The translations under genes were made by a program, and so were the position numbers. The notes below the pieces were generated by a model. It worked only from the letters and a program-made list of their open reading frames with translations. It had not been told where the DNA came from and ran no database searches. From positions 237,038 through 301,037 of the forward strand of contig CAVPQM010000010.1 of NCBI GenBank assembly GCA_963707555.1: a DNA stretch of 64,000 nucleotides, in the 5' to 3' direction. Below, one piece after another: positions 29,030-40,345 of this stretch (positions are counted from its first letter, which is position 1; every line of letters starts with the position of its first letter). This DNA is from JAFAFN01 sp963707555 (GTDB taxonomy: Bacteria; Actinomycetota; Acidimicrobiia; Acidimicrobiales; Microtrichaceae).

Positions 29030-30038
29030 CTACCCCAGCACGTCGCGGGCGGCTGCCGAGAACGCGGCCGACTGCGCCTCGACCAACTCGAAGCCTGCGG
29101 CGACGAGTCGCTCGACGGTGTCGCCGTCGGCCAGCGACTCACAGGCAGCGACCCAGTCGCTGGGGCGGGCATCGTCGGGCACGAGGATGCCCGCGGCGCC
29201 ATGGGCGATCTGTTCGGCCTGGGCGCCGACATCACGGACGACCGGCACGACGCCGAGTCCGAGGGCCACGGCGGTCGTGATGTTGCCCCAGGGACTCGAC
29301 GACGGGATCAACGCCGCCCGGGACTCACCGACGGTCGACAACCAGTCGCGCTGGAGCGCCAGGGCGACGGTCGGACTCGGCGGATCCGCCAGGGCCAGGT
29401 CCCAACGGCCGTCGGCACCGAAGGCCGCGACCAGGTCGGCGAGCTGTGACTTCGGGCACGCCGTCGACGTCGACGACGAGCTGGGCGTCCTTCGGTTCGG
29501 GCACCTCGGGATCGCCCGGTGGCGACCCGAGCATGCCGGTCGACATCTCGAAGGGCGGGAACGGCGAGCGCACCAGACGCTGGTTGCCGCGAGGCTTCAG
29601 GCGATCGGCGACGTGGTCGGCGTGCGCGACCAGGACATCCGCGCTGCGCAGCAGCTTGCGCAGACCGATCGACGAGCTCTTCGAGAAGAAGAACGGACGT
29701 GGCATGTAGACCACCTGCACCAGGCGTGCGCCGACCTGGTGTGCCGCGTCGGCGACTCGTTGCTCCTCGTGGGGCATGACGTAGCCCTGGACGAGCACGA
29801 CCTTGGGCGAGTTGCGCCGGATGTACTCCACCGCGAGCTGCACCATGTCGACCTGGTGGGAGTACCCGGTGATGGTCCGACCGCGTTCCAGGCCGATCAC
29901 GTCACTCCCGGTGAGCACCCCACCCAGGGTGGTGAGCACGGTGCAGTGGCGGCCGACCTCGCGGCCCTGGGCGTACCACGAGCGCGTCGCCTCGGCGATG
30001 CCGCCCACACCCGTCCAGTCGATGATCAGTACCGTCAC
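29030..30038 (-). CDS. Glycosyltransferase, GT4-like
   Basis: About 336 residues. N-terminus VTVLIIDWTGVGGIAEATRSW resembles the glycine-rich loop of GT-B enzymes (GVGG); middle VVLVQGYVMPHEEQRVADAA. After a frameshift near 29450 the donor half follows: ALIPSSSPWGNITTAVALGLGVVPVVRDVG and GAAGILVPDD, the usual sugar-nucleotide pocket. GTG 30038 is the start. It lies between convergent and co-directional FG-GAP genes and away from the main glycan cluster; acceptor unknown. Confidence 0.75.
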
Positions 30039-30141
30039 TCGTCGCCCTCGGGGTCGGCGCCGCGTCGCCCGCTACGACGCAGTCGCCAGTCTGCGACAGC
30101 CCATTGGTGTCGTCCACCTCGTCGATCCGGTCGATGAACCG

Positions 30142-32019
30142 TCACCCGGGTGGCGCGTCCCTGACCACGGTGACGAGCTGGTCGACGGCGACGTCGGTCC
30201 GGACCTGGGGCGTCGGCTCACCCGGCCAGAACACGCGCACCTCGGCGACCGCACCGTCGAGGTCCCCGAGTCCGACGTGCACGAGCGGAGGTCGCTGCGA
30301 CTCGTACGAGCCCGAGGTCGACACCGTCTCGACGATCGGCACGTCCCCGGGCGTCGCCACGACCTCGACCCTGGCCCCGTCACCCCACCGGTTGCCGGGG
30401 CGGGTCGGGTCCTCGAGGCCGACGGTCAGCCAGGACCGGTCGGCGTCGAGGTCGTTGCGGTAGAGGCGCGGTGAGGACTCGCCGCTCGGCACCACCAGCA
30501 GGTCCAGGTCGCCGTCGCCGTCCATGTCGAAGGGCACCACGGCGTGGCCGACGGCGGTGTCGGTCAGACCGACCGAGTCCGCCACCTGACGGAACGCTCC
30601 GCCGGCGTCGCGCATCCAGAAGCGATCGGCGTCCTCACCGAAGGAGAACATGAAGTCGGCCTCGGGGCTCCCGCCGTCGCGGTTCGCCGTGTCCGACAGT
30701 CGATAGCCGTTGGTGGCCATCACGTCGACGATGCCACGGTTCGCGAAGTCCTCCGCGGCTGCACCCCAGCCCCACCCCGCGTCGCGCAGCCCGAGCTCGT
30801 CGGTCGCGTCGCGGAAGCCGAACTCGCCGTCGCCCAGGTACAGGCGGTTGCCGGAGCACCCGGTGAACCCCGACACCGGGCAGTCGTCGGTCGGGTACGA
30901 GATCGACGTCACGAACCAGTCCACGTGGCCGTCGCCGTCGATGTCGCGCAGCACCGATCCCATGCCGTTCTCGTCGGTGGCGACCCCCGCCGCGTCGGTG
31001 ACGTCGACGAAGCGTCGGCCCTCGTCGTTGCGGAACATCCGGCTCGTGCAGCCGTCACCGGTGATCGCCAGGTCGATCCAGCCGTCCGCGTCGATGTCGG
31101 AGAAGGAGCCGCTGAACGCGACGATCTCGTCGAGCGGGAGCCCCATCTGCTCGGCACCGTCGACGAAGTGGCCGGTGCCGTCGTTCAGGAGCAGCCGGGA
31201 GCGGGTCACCGGCGCGTCGTCGGCCCGCGGGAACCCGGCCTCGGCGAGCAGCGCGCTCGTCGCGCAGGTGTCGTCAGCGGCGCTGCGACCGGTCGCCGCT
31301 TCCGCGGCCGCGATCGTGTCGCCGTCGTAGATCGCGGTGTACCACTGCAGCACCAAGAGGTCGAGGTGCCCGTCGCCGTTCACGTCGGCCACCGCGGTCC
31401 CGTGGTGCTGTCCGCCGTCGTCCGGGTCGGTCGCGGGCCACTCCAGGCCGTGGACGGCTGCGGACTCGGTGAACGAGCCCTCGGCCGTCGTTGACGAACA
31501 GCTCGTTGGCCCCTTCGCCGGCACCGGCGACGAACAGGTCGAGGTCGCCGTCGGCGTCGATGTCGAAGAACACCGCTGACGACGAGCCGAAGCGGTTCCG
31601 GGGGCCGGCGACGCCCGCAGCGCTCGCCGAGTCGGTGAACCGACCCTCGCCGTCGTTGATCATGAGCCGGTTCGGCTGGCCGGTGCGGGGCAGGAACACG
31701 TCCTGGTCGCCGTCGCCGTCGACATCCGCGACCGCCGCTCCAGAGGTCATGTCCATGCGTTCGTGGTCCGGGTCGGCCGAGTGCGGTTCGTCGAAGCCGG
31801 CCTCGGCGGTCACGTCGGTGAACGCGAGTCCTGCGTCGGCGACCAGCGGCTCGATCGGACCCTCGACCCCGAGGTCGCTGCGGTCGTCGCCTCCCGGTGG
31901 CACGCCGGGGGTTCGGCATCGCCGTCGCCGTCCGCAGTGCAACCCAGCAGCGCGGCGACCGCTCCGACGCCGAGCGCCACGACGAGTCTGCTGCGCCGAC
32001 GGGGTCGGTCACGCACCAT
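30142..32019 (-). CDS. FG-GAP/VCBS-repeat lipoprotein with ASPIC/UnbV domain (CRTAC1-like, paralogue of 10653-12542)
   Basis: Signal peptide with lipobox LGVGAVAALLGC; ATG 32019 overlaps the end of the upstream fusion gene. Blades: AVADVDGDGDQDVFLPRTGQ, DIDADGDLDLFVAGAGEG, VADVNGDGHLDLLVLQWYTA, DIDADGWIDLAITGDG, DMDGDGDLDLLVV. The C-terminal ASPIC/UnbV domain has SWLTVGLEDPTRPGNRWGDG and SGSYESQRPPLVHVGLGDLDG. Frameshifts near 31885 and 31490. Similarity to the lipoprotein at 10653 runs block by block, so the two are paralogues. Probably surface-exposed beside the RnfD-like fusion; molecular role unknown. Confidence 0.82.
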
Positions 32020-35000
32020 GGCGCTCCACGACCAGGTCGCCGGCCGCCACGTCACGGAGCTCACGGACGTGGCCGTCGGGCCAGGTCACCCGCACGACGT
32101 CGGCCGACGTCGCGGCGCCCAGCCCGAACGACGCCGGGACCGAGCCGCCACCCTGGAACGACCCCTCGGCGGTGACGACCCGGGTCTGTGCCGGATCGTC
32201 GGCAGCGACGAACACCTCGATGCGGGTGCCCACCACCAGCGGGGCCGTGGCGTCGCCGCCGACCCGTACGGCCAGCGATCGGTTCGACGTCGCGGTCTCG
32301 TTGCGGAACAACCGGGGCCGTCCGCCCTGTCCGATGGCCAGCAGGTCGACCCGCCCGTCGCGGTCGTAGTCGAAGGGCACCAGCGCCCGGCCGTCGACGT
32401 CGTCGGGCAGCCCCGCGGACTCGGCCACGTCGGGCCAGGCGGTCGACGCGCCGGCGTTGCGCCACAGGCGCGGGCGGCCGGGATCGGTGCGGCTCCAGAA
32501 CGGCCGCTCCTCGGCCGGCGCCAACCGTGCGCGAGCCGAGCGCAGGCCACCCACCTGTGCCAGGTCCTGGGCGCCGTCGGCGTCGACGTCGATCGCGGCG
32601 GAGCCCCAGGCCCAGGCACCGTCGCCCACGCCCAGCGCCGTCGTGCGGTCCTCGAACGTGCCGTCGCCGGTGACCCGCAGCACCCGGTTGCCGTCGCAGC
32701 CGACGATCGGCGTCGACAGCGGGCACTCGCCCGACTCGGTCGGGTACGCCACGCCCGAGGTGAACAGGTCGAGCCGACCGTCGCCGTCGACGTCGAGCAG
32801 CTCGACCGCCCCGGCGTGCTCGACGTCGAGCTCGTCGAAGCCCGCGGACCGGGCGAACCCGCCGTTGCCGTCGTTCATCAGCACCGTCGTCGTGCAGGTC
32901 GCCCCGCCCAGCACCAGGTCGACGTGGCCGTCGACGTCCAGGTCGACGAAGCGTGGTGCGAGCGGCAGCAGCGTGGAGACGTCGACACCCAGCGCCGCGG
33001 TGCGGTCCTCGAAGCCCGTCCCGGTGTTGCGCAGCAACTGGGTCCTCGACGGTGTGGCGCCTCGACCGGCGCCGAGCGCCTCGACGACCGCAGGGTCGCA
33101 CGGGCGGCCGTTCCCCTGGGCAGCGGAGGCCTCGGCGTCGGCCAGCGCGTCGAGCGCGGCGTTGGGGTCGTCCTCGGTGACCACCAGGTCCAGTCGGCCG
33201 TCGCCGTCGTAGTCCGCGGCCGCCAGACCGAGCACGGCGGCGTCGGGGTCGTTCGACGACGTCGCCGCCAGGCCCCACTGCTCGGCGGACTCGACGAACA
33301 CCGGACCGCGGCGCAGGTACAGGCGCAGCGGGGTGCGACCCATGCCGGCGACGACCAGGTCGGTGACCAGGTCGCCGTCGACGTCGGCCCACAGCGCGGC
33401 CGACGAGGACTGCGGTGCGTCGGTCGGCAGGCCGTACGCCTCGGTCACGTCGACGAAGCGTCCGTCGTCGTTGCGCAGCAGCACGTTCGCATCACCGTCA
33501 CGGGTGACGAACACGTCGCCGTCGCCGTCGCCGTCGATGTCGGCGACCGCGGCGCCGCCCTGCACCGCCGAGGCGCCCTCGGGCGGGGCGCCCAGCGCTG
33601 CCGGGTCACCCGCGTAGGTCGCCGAGTCCGACCTCGGCGGTCACCTCACGGAACGAGACCGCTGCGTCGGCCGGGCTCGACCCGGTCGTGGTGATGTCGA
33701 CGGGGGCCTCGATGGGCCGTGCGCCGCTCGGGTCGAGCTGTTCGCCGATCGGTTCGCCCTCGGCGTCCAACTCGGTGACCAACAGGTGGCTGCCGCCGCT
33801 GACCTGCAGCACGAACGTGCTCTCGAGCGGACCGGCGACGCCGTCGCGGACGACCTCTCCCGTGGCGTGCAGCGCCAGCTCGGGAGGTGACTGCGGCCCG
33901 GGTTGCAGCCGCACGAAGGTCGCGACCAGCCGGTCGATCGAGTAGCTGGTCGGCTCGATGACGCCGGCGGCGATCGCCGCACGGGCCTGTTCGAGGCGGA
34001 CACCGGCCAGACGCGCTCTGGGCCAGTTCGGCGTCGGCGTCGCGGTAGGCGACACGCTCGATCTCGAGGTCGTGCACCAGGTCGGTCGCCATGCGCTCGG
34101 CCTGGTCCGCGGTGATGTCGGTCGCGCTGCCCGCGGACCCGGCGTCGACCTCGACGGGCGGGATGGCAGCGGGCACCGGGACCTCGTCGCGCCGACCGAG
34201 CTCGGGCCCCTGTGCGTCGGCGGCGTCACGGCCGCCGAGCACGAAGGTGGAACCGATCACGGCGACCACGATCGCGGCGACCGACAGCCACCGCAGCGCG
34301 ATCGTCGAGGGTCGACGCCGCGGCGCCAGGATCGTGCCCAGCCACGGTCGGATCCGATCCTCGTCGGAGCCCGGAGCGGGGCACCAGCGCTCGATGAGCC
34401 GGGTGAACACGCACATGACGACCAGCGCGGCCAGCAGGCCGACCTTGGTGCCGTGCTCGCGTGGCTGGGTCGCGATGATGATCCCGGCGGTCGTCGCCAC
34501 CGAGATGCCGAACAGCAGTCGACCGACCCGCCCTCGCGGCGTGGTCTTGGGGTCGGTGATCATGAAGAAGGTGAAGACGAGCACCTCGGGCGAGATCACC
34601 AGCAGCCAGAAGTAGTCCCAGCCGCTGATCGGTCCGACGTGCCAGTTGGCCGTGATGCTGTGGCCGCTCAGCGCGATGACGCCCATCAGGACCGCGAAGG
34701 GCACCCAGAAGCCGACCGCCATCGGCCCCTGGCCGACGCGACCGGTGATGAACACGCTGCCGCCCAGGATCACGACGAACGCGATGACCAGACCCGGGGT
34801 GACGGGTCCCCACCAGAGCACCTGCGGATCCGCCCGGAACTCGCCCAGCACCAGGAACGCGACGACCAGCGCGAAGTTCGACGGGTTGAAGATGTGGCGA
34901 CCCTTGACGCGGATCAGGTGCTTGCTCGCCATGGCGAACACGGCGGTGCCGGCGAACACCCACCAGCCGTTCATGGACCACCAGTCGCCCCACTCGGTGC

Positions 35001-35325
35001 CGGGCACCCGCATGATCAGGGCGATGCCGCTGGCGGTGGGCATGGCGCTGGCGGGCCACTGGAAGATCTTGCTGCGCCGGAACGTCGTGGCGATGTCGAT
35101 CGACATGCAGATGCCGAAGGTCAGCAGGATCTGCGCGATCGAGATGTTGAACTTGAAGACCGTCTGACCCAGGATCTGCAGGGTCGTCGTGACGAAGCTG
35201 ACGTGCAGTCGCGGGTCGGTCAGCTTGGGGAGCACGACCGGGTACCGGCCGATGCGCAGTCCACCGGGTCGCTCGGGTGCGGCGGTCCCGACCGCCGGTC
35301 CCACTTGTCCGATCGTCTCGCTCAT
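32009..35325 (-). CDS. RnfD/NqrB-like membrane domain fused to an FG-GAP/ASPIC-UnbV domain
   Basis: About 1,105 residues if two frameshifts (near 34010 and 33612) are bridged. Residues 1-350 form about ten helices with RnfD/NqrB-like features (KLTDPRLHVSFVTTTLQ, KGRHIFNPSNFALVVAFLVLG, FTFFMITDPKTTPRG). The canonical SGAT-type FMN attachment motif was not found. A roughly 200-residue extracytoplasmic linker follows, then SFREVTAEVGLGD, the exact lead-in of the FG-GAP lipoproteins, and GGAAVADIDGDGDGDVFVTR with further blades. ASPIC/UnbV ends the protein (VRVTWPDGHVREL). At 33612 shifting one base gives YAGDPAALGAPPEGASA, joining both halves. If the stop at 33605 is real, there are two genes. 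Start ATG 35325. Confidence 0.72.
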
Positions 35326-35459
35326 GGCTCACGCGCCGACCACGTTCCCCCGGGTCGACGCCCCTCCCCTCCAGGAAACCGTCGCCGTGAGCGTAGGTGA
35401 GACCTACGGAATCCGAAACAGGTTCCGGGTGGGTAGATCTCCACGACGACTCGACGAGG

Positions 35460-37068
35460 TCAGCCGCCGCCGGGAGGCGTCGACGCGTGCCCCGTGGCTC
35501 CCGGACCCATGTACCCGCCCCACTGCACGTCGTCGAGGGCCGCCGCTCCCACGCCGGGCGTGAGCAGCGACACGATCGAGTGCTCCGCGCCGTCGACCAT
35601 GACGAGCGCGCCGGACAGCAGCTGCACCGATCCGTCGGCCGCGACGGCCAGCATCGGCGTCATCGTCTCCGAGGCCGGCGCTCCGAGTGACGCCGGCGGT
35701 GTGCCCGGCCGCCACCAGGCCAGGTCCCGAGCACCCTCGGGTGCCGCGGCCGGGTCGTCGGACCCCTTCGCCGCGGCGCACGCGCACACCACGCCGGGAA
35801 CACCCCCGGACGACGCGATGAGCGGACTGACGACGGCACCGACCGTCGGCCCGTCCAGTCGATGTTCGATCACGCCGGTGGCGCCGTCGTGCACCGCGAG
35901 CACCGTCTCGCCGCTGTAGACGTCGCCCGAGGCGAGCTGTTCGGCGGTGACCCGGGTGTACAGGGTCACCACCTCGAGCGCGGCGTCGTCGTCGAGCTGG
36001 CCGATCGCCGGCACCGCCAGGCTCGACAGGCCCGTGCCGGGCGGCAGCGCACCGACCACGTCACCGGCCGGCGACGACCAACGGACGGCGCCGGTCAGCG
36101 GGTCGACCACGGTGAGCTGTCCGTCCATCCGGAGCGCGGCCGCCTCGATCCGTCCGTCGCCGTCCAGGTCACCCACGCTCACCGGCGCGATGTACGACGA
36201 CACGCCGTCGCCGAGCAGCCGGACGAACTCGGCCCGGGCGGCTGGTGCAGCCCCGCCGTCGGCGAGTGCATCGAGGGGCAACCGCCACAGCGCGCCGGGC
36301 AGCAGCTCGCCGCCGGAGCCCACCACGACGTGTTCGACCCCGCCGTCGCGCACGACCACCGGCGAGTTGTAGGTCTCCTGTCCGTCGGGCAGGTCGACCT
36401 CGGCGAGCACCGACCCGTCCGCTCCCCCGACGAGCACCAACCGTCCCGGGACCGTCACCGGCTCGCCGGGCTCGCGCAGCCAGTCACCACCGGTCGCGAC
36501 CAACCAGTCGTCGACCCCGTCGCCGTCGCGGTCCGCGACGAGCTGCGGGGTGTAGACGTTGCGCCACTCCGGTTCGATGGCCTCGACCCGCCACAGCGTC
36601 GAGCCGTCGCGTCCGTCGAACGCGTAGAGCGGTCGGTCGTCGACGGGCACTCCCCTGCCGCCGATCACGACGTCGGTCGTCCCGTCGGCGTTCACGTCCG
36701 CGAACGTCGCCACGGTGATCATCGTGACGCCGTCGCGACTCACCCAGAGCTGCTCGCCCGTCTCGCCGTCCAGGGCGACCACCCGGTACTCGACGTCGCC
36801 GTCGACCAGGTTGACGATCGGGTCCGCGACGCCGTCACCGGTCAGGTCCGCGGCCGAGAACGACGCCGTCACGTTCATCTTCTCGCACTCGCTGATCCAC
36901 GCCGGCTCGGTACCAGCGGACCACGACACCACGTCGGTCGGACCCGCAGACCGCAGCGGCGGGCTCGGTCGTGGTCGTGGAGCGCTGCGCGGCACCGTCG
37001 CTCCCGCTGCACGACGCGACGAGCAGCGCCGTCACGAGCGTCGTCGTCGCCGTCACCCAGGGGCGCAC
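35460..37068 (-). CDS. PQQ-like/FG-GAP beta-propeller lipoprotein
   Basis: GTG 37068 lies 4 bp after the DUF2510 stop. Signal peptide and lipobox: TATTTLVTALLVASC. After a frameshift near 36960 come repeats mixing PQQ-type blades (VVALDGETGEQLWVSRDG, YAFDGRDGSTLWRVEA, VVDPLTGAVRWSSPAG) with FG-GAP-type ones (ADLTGDGVADPIVNL, ADVNADGTTDVVIGGRG, DRDGDGVDDWLVATGG, GDLDGDGRIEAAAL). No PQQ enzyme catalytic residues were recognised, so it is probably a structural or binding propeller. It shares strand and operon-like spacing with the fusion gene and FG-GAP lipoprotein downstream. Confidence 0.75.
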
Positions 37069-37072
37069 GTGG

Positions 37073-37429
37073 TCAGCTGAGGTGCTCGGTCCACTTGGTG
37101 CCGTCCCACCAGCGGTGGTCGGCGTCGCCCGCGGGGTCGGGGTACCAACCGGGCCGGGCCTGGGTGCCGTCACCGGCGCCGATGGACTCCGCGAGGAGCT
37201 GGTCCGTCGCCGGCTCCGAGGTGTCGCCGTCGGAGCGTCGGGCTGCTGCGTCGAGCGCCGAGGTGCCGCCCGCGGAGGACAGCGGTGGGATCGGTGCCGC
37301 CCGCTGCACCGGGACCGGCGCAGGAAGCTGGGCGAGGCGCGAGACCGTGTCGTCGGCGGCCGGCGCCACGGCGGTCGAGGTCTCCTGGTACTCCGCTGGT
37401 CCGGCCTTTTTCTTACGCCGTCCGATCAC
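37073..37429 (-). CDS. Small DUF2510 protein
   Basis: 118 residues. GTG 37429 has GGAGG 6 nt upstream. The lysine-rich start (VIGRRKKKAGPAEYQ) leads to a low-complexity region and a C-terminal DUF2510 domain (ARPGWYPDPAGDADHRWWDG, then TKWTEHLS). No signal peptide or helix, so it should be cytoplasmic. DUF2510 has no assigned activity; the related tail on the lipoprotein at 12543 suggests a shared adaptor role. Confidence 0.8.
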   Translation of the reverse strand: MIGRRKKKAGPAEYQETSTAVAPAADDTVSRLAQLPAPVPVQRAAPIPPLSSAGGTSALDAAARRSDGDTSEPATDQLLAESIGAGDGTQARPGWYPDPAGDADHRWWDGTKWTEHLS

Positions 37430-37599
37430 GCTGGTCCTCCCGTGCGTCGTCCCGACATGGTGCCGCAGTCGCACCACGATGGCGAGCACTTCCTGACGGT
37501 GGGAGACATTTGCCCATGGTCCGCCGATGGCCGACCGTCCACCGTGTCAGGGTCCGGGACGGCGCGGTACGTTGTCGCCGACACCGACGAGGAGGGGAC

Positions 37600-39452
37600 G
37601 TGTCTGCGATCGACGAGGAGGCGGCGGCGCTCGACGGGTCCGCTGGACCCACCGGGTCGGCGACATCGGCCGCGCAGGAGCCGGGCGCCCGCTCCGAGGT
37701 CGACGCCCGATCCGAGGTCGACAGCGAGCCCAGGACACGGTGGGCAGGGTTCACCACGCTCACGGCGCTGTGGATGCAGGCCGGCGTGCTGCTGGTCCTG
37801 CTGCTCGCGGTCATCGCCGTGCTCGACAACGGCCACATCGCCATGCCCGACGAGGGTGTCTACCTGGCGCAGGCCGAGAACCTGAGCAACGGGTCGTGGT
37901 CACGCGAGCGCCCGGCCGTCGACGTCGATCCGGACGGCTTCTTCACCGCGACCACCGACAACGGCGTGGTCGGCGACCGGGTCATCGCCTACTACAAGCA
38001 CGCGCTCTATCCGCTCGTGCTGACCCCGGCCTACTGCGCTGGCCGGCACCACCGGCACGCTGGCGCTGTCGGTGCTCGGCACCTGGGGCGCCGCGCTGAC
38101 CGCCGCCTTCCTGGCCCGGCGACTCCGCCCCGGTTACGGCCCCTGGGCGCTCTGGTTGGTCGGTCTCGGCAGCCCCCTGCTCTTCGACGCCTACCTCACG
38201 GTGGCGCACAGCATCGCCGCGGCCTTCGCCGGGCTCGCACTGCTGGGACTCAGCCGCGCCGTCGACGACCGCCGTGCCGTGCACCTGGTCTATGCGCTGC
38301 CGGCGGTGGCGCTGGTCGTGGCGCTGCGCGGCGAGGGCCTGATCCTCGCCGCCGCGACGGGCGGGGTCATCGGTCTCATGGCGATCGGGTGGCCCCCCTT
38401 GCGCCGGATCGACTGGCGGGCCGCGCGCCATCGGCGCGTCGGTGCTGGTGGTCGCGGGTGCGACCCACGTCGCCGACCGCTCCGCGGCTCGAGCGATCGC
38501 TGGCTCAGGTGCCACAGGTTCGGATCTGGCGCGGCTGGGGAGCGACAACGTCAGTCCGCTCGACGGCGCCTGGGCGAGCTTGCTGCGCCCCTTCACCGGG
38601 TCGTGGGTCAACGCCGAGGTGTGGGTCCCGTTGGTCGCCCTCGGCATCATCCTGTCCGCGCTGGTGCTGCGGCTCATGCCCCGCCGCACCCTGGCGCCGA
38701 TGGCGCTGCTCATCGGCGGCGCCGCAGCGTCGGTCGGCATCTGGTTCTCGGCACCCGGGCTGGTCACCGGGCTGCTCGCGGCCTTTCCACTGCTGCTCGC
38801 CGGCCTCATCTGGATCCGGGCGTCCGACCTGCGGGTACCCCTGGTCACGCGCCTGCTCGCCGTCAGCGTCGTGATGGCGGGCGTCGTCGTCGCCGCCAAC
38901 TACGCGGTCGGCGGCGCCGTCGAGTGGGGCGGCCGTTTCTTCCACGGGCTGATCCCGCTGCTGGCACCGCTGGTCGTGCTGGGACTCGACCACGCCCGAC
39001 GACAGCTGAGCGCCACCGAGGCACGCATCGCCCTGGCCTGCCTGGTCGTCATGACGGCCTCGCTGTCGGTGCTGTCAGCTGCGTGTCGTGCACGACCTGC
39101 GCATCGAGGGTCGCCGCCTCGGTGACCAGCGCCGTGGACTTCGCCGAGCGCCACGACGCCGACCTGATCGTGCTGTCGAAGATGTACGCCGACGGCTCGG
39201 GCCGGCGGTTCTGGAACGTCGAGGACCACGACGTGCTGACGGCGTACGACCTGCGTCTGCTGCACTACGTCGCTGCGCGGCGCCGACGACGCGGGACTCG
39301 ACACGCTGGCGATCCTGACCGACATCAACCCGATGGTGTTCACGCTCACGCTCGAGGGTGCGCTGAACGACATCGGGTGGCAGGTCGGCGCCGCCGAGCC
39401 GACCAGCGACCGGGCTGGCGTGCTGCTCATCCTCGAGGCGAAGGACGACTGA
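37600..39452 (+). CDS. Polytopic GT-C-type membrane glycosyltransferase (PMT/ArnT-like), frameshifted
   Basis: About 617 residues. GTG 37600 follows GGAGG by 4 nt. A 60-residue charged N-terminus precedes about ten helices (QAGVLLVLLLAVIAVL, WGAALTAAFLARRLRPGYG, LAPMALLIGGAAASVGIW, LIPLLAPLVVLGLDHARR). The first outer loop has MPDEGVYLAQAENL, the Asp-Glu pair expected of polyprenyl-phosphate-sugar transferases. The C-terminal soluble part reads RHDADLIVLSKMYADGSGRR and ends GVLLILEAKDD. Frameshifts near 38050, 38435, 39085 and 39275. It may glycosylate surface proteins; substrate unknown. Confidence 0.68.
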
Positions 39453-39489
39453 GCCGCGCAGCGACGAGTCGACTCGGCGCATCGTCCGA

Positions 39490-40345
39490 TCAGCTCAGGG
39501 CGTACGTGCCGAACGGCTCGATGATCTCGACGGCGAGCGCGATGCACACGAAGGTGCCGATCACCAGTGACGGACCGAAGGGCACCTGCGCCTTGCGACC
39601 ACGTGCACCCAGTGCGACCACACCGATGACCACGCCGAGCAGCGAGGCGAGCAGCAGGCACAGCAGCGACAGCGTCACCGCCGCCATGGGACGCGAGCCG
39701 GCGTAGAAACCGAGGTTCAGGCCGAGCAGCACCGACAGGCGCACGTCACCGAAGCCCATGCCCTTGGGCACGACGAACCAGATCAGGAACAGCGGCCCGG
39801 CGAAGCACGCCAGCCCGATCAGCGCGTTGAGCATCCACGACGGCTCGCCCTCGACGAGCGACACCGCCACGATCGCCACGACCGACACCGCAGTGGCCGG
39901 CCAGACGATGCGGGTCGGCACGATCAGGGTGCGCAGGTCGATGACCGACACCGCGACCCCGACGGGGATCAGCCACAGCGCGGGGATCACCCGCAGGTCG
40001 AAGCCGATGGACCACATCGCGCGCCAGGAACAGCAGCGGGCAGAGCAGCTCGACGATCGGGTGGAACGCCGGGATGCGCTCGCCGCACCCGCGGCACTTC
40101 CCGCGCAGCAGCAGCCACGACACGATCGGGATGTTGTCGTAGGGGCGCACGGGTTCGCCGCAGCTCGAGCAGCGGCTGTTGCCGCCGAGCACCTCGCCCC
40201 ACGGGCGGGTGTCCCAGTGCTCGCCGTAGTCGTTGGGCTCCTCGGAGTACACCGGGAGCCGGTCGATGATGACGCAGATGAACGATCCGATGGCCAGGAA
40301 GCCGAGGGCTCCGACGACGAGGATCAGTGTCTCGGTCGTGCTCAC
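39490..40345 (-). CDS. pilD: Prepilin peptidase (A24 family, PilD/GspO-like)
   Basis: About 285 residues with one frameshift near 40015. The N-terminal domain has two CxxC pairs (RCSSCGEPV and KCRGCGERI), as in full-length bifunctional peptidase/N-methyltransferases. Catalytic aspartates: one in AVSVIDLRT, one in GMGFGDVRLSVLLG (GxGD). GTG 40345 overlaps the pilT stop (GTGA). It should cleave the class III leaders of the pilins at 1354-1957, 1-1357, 41629, 43985, 55105 and perhaps 57036. Confidence 0.92.
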
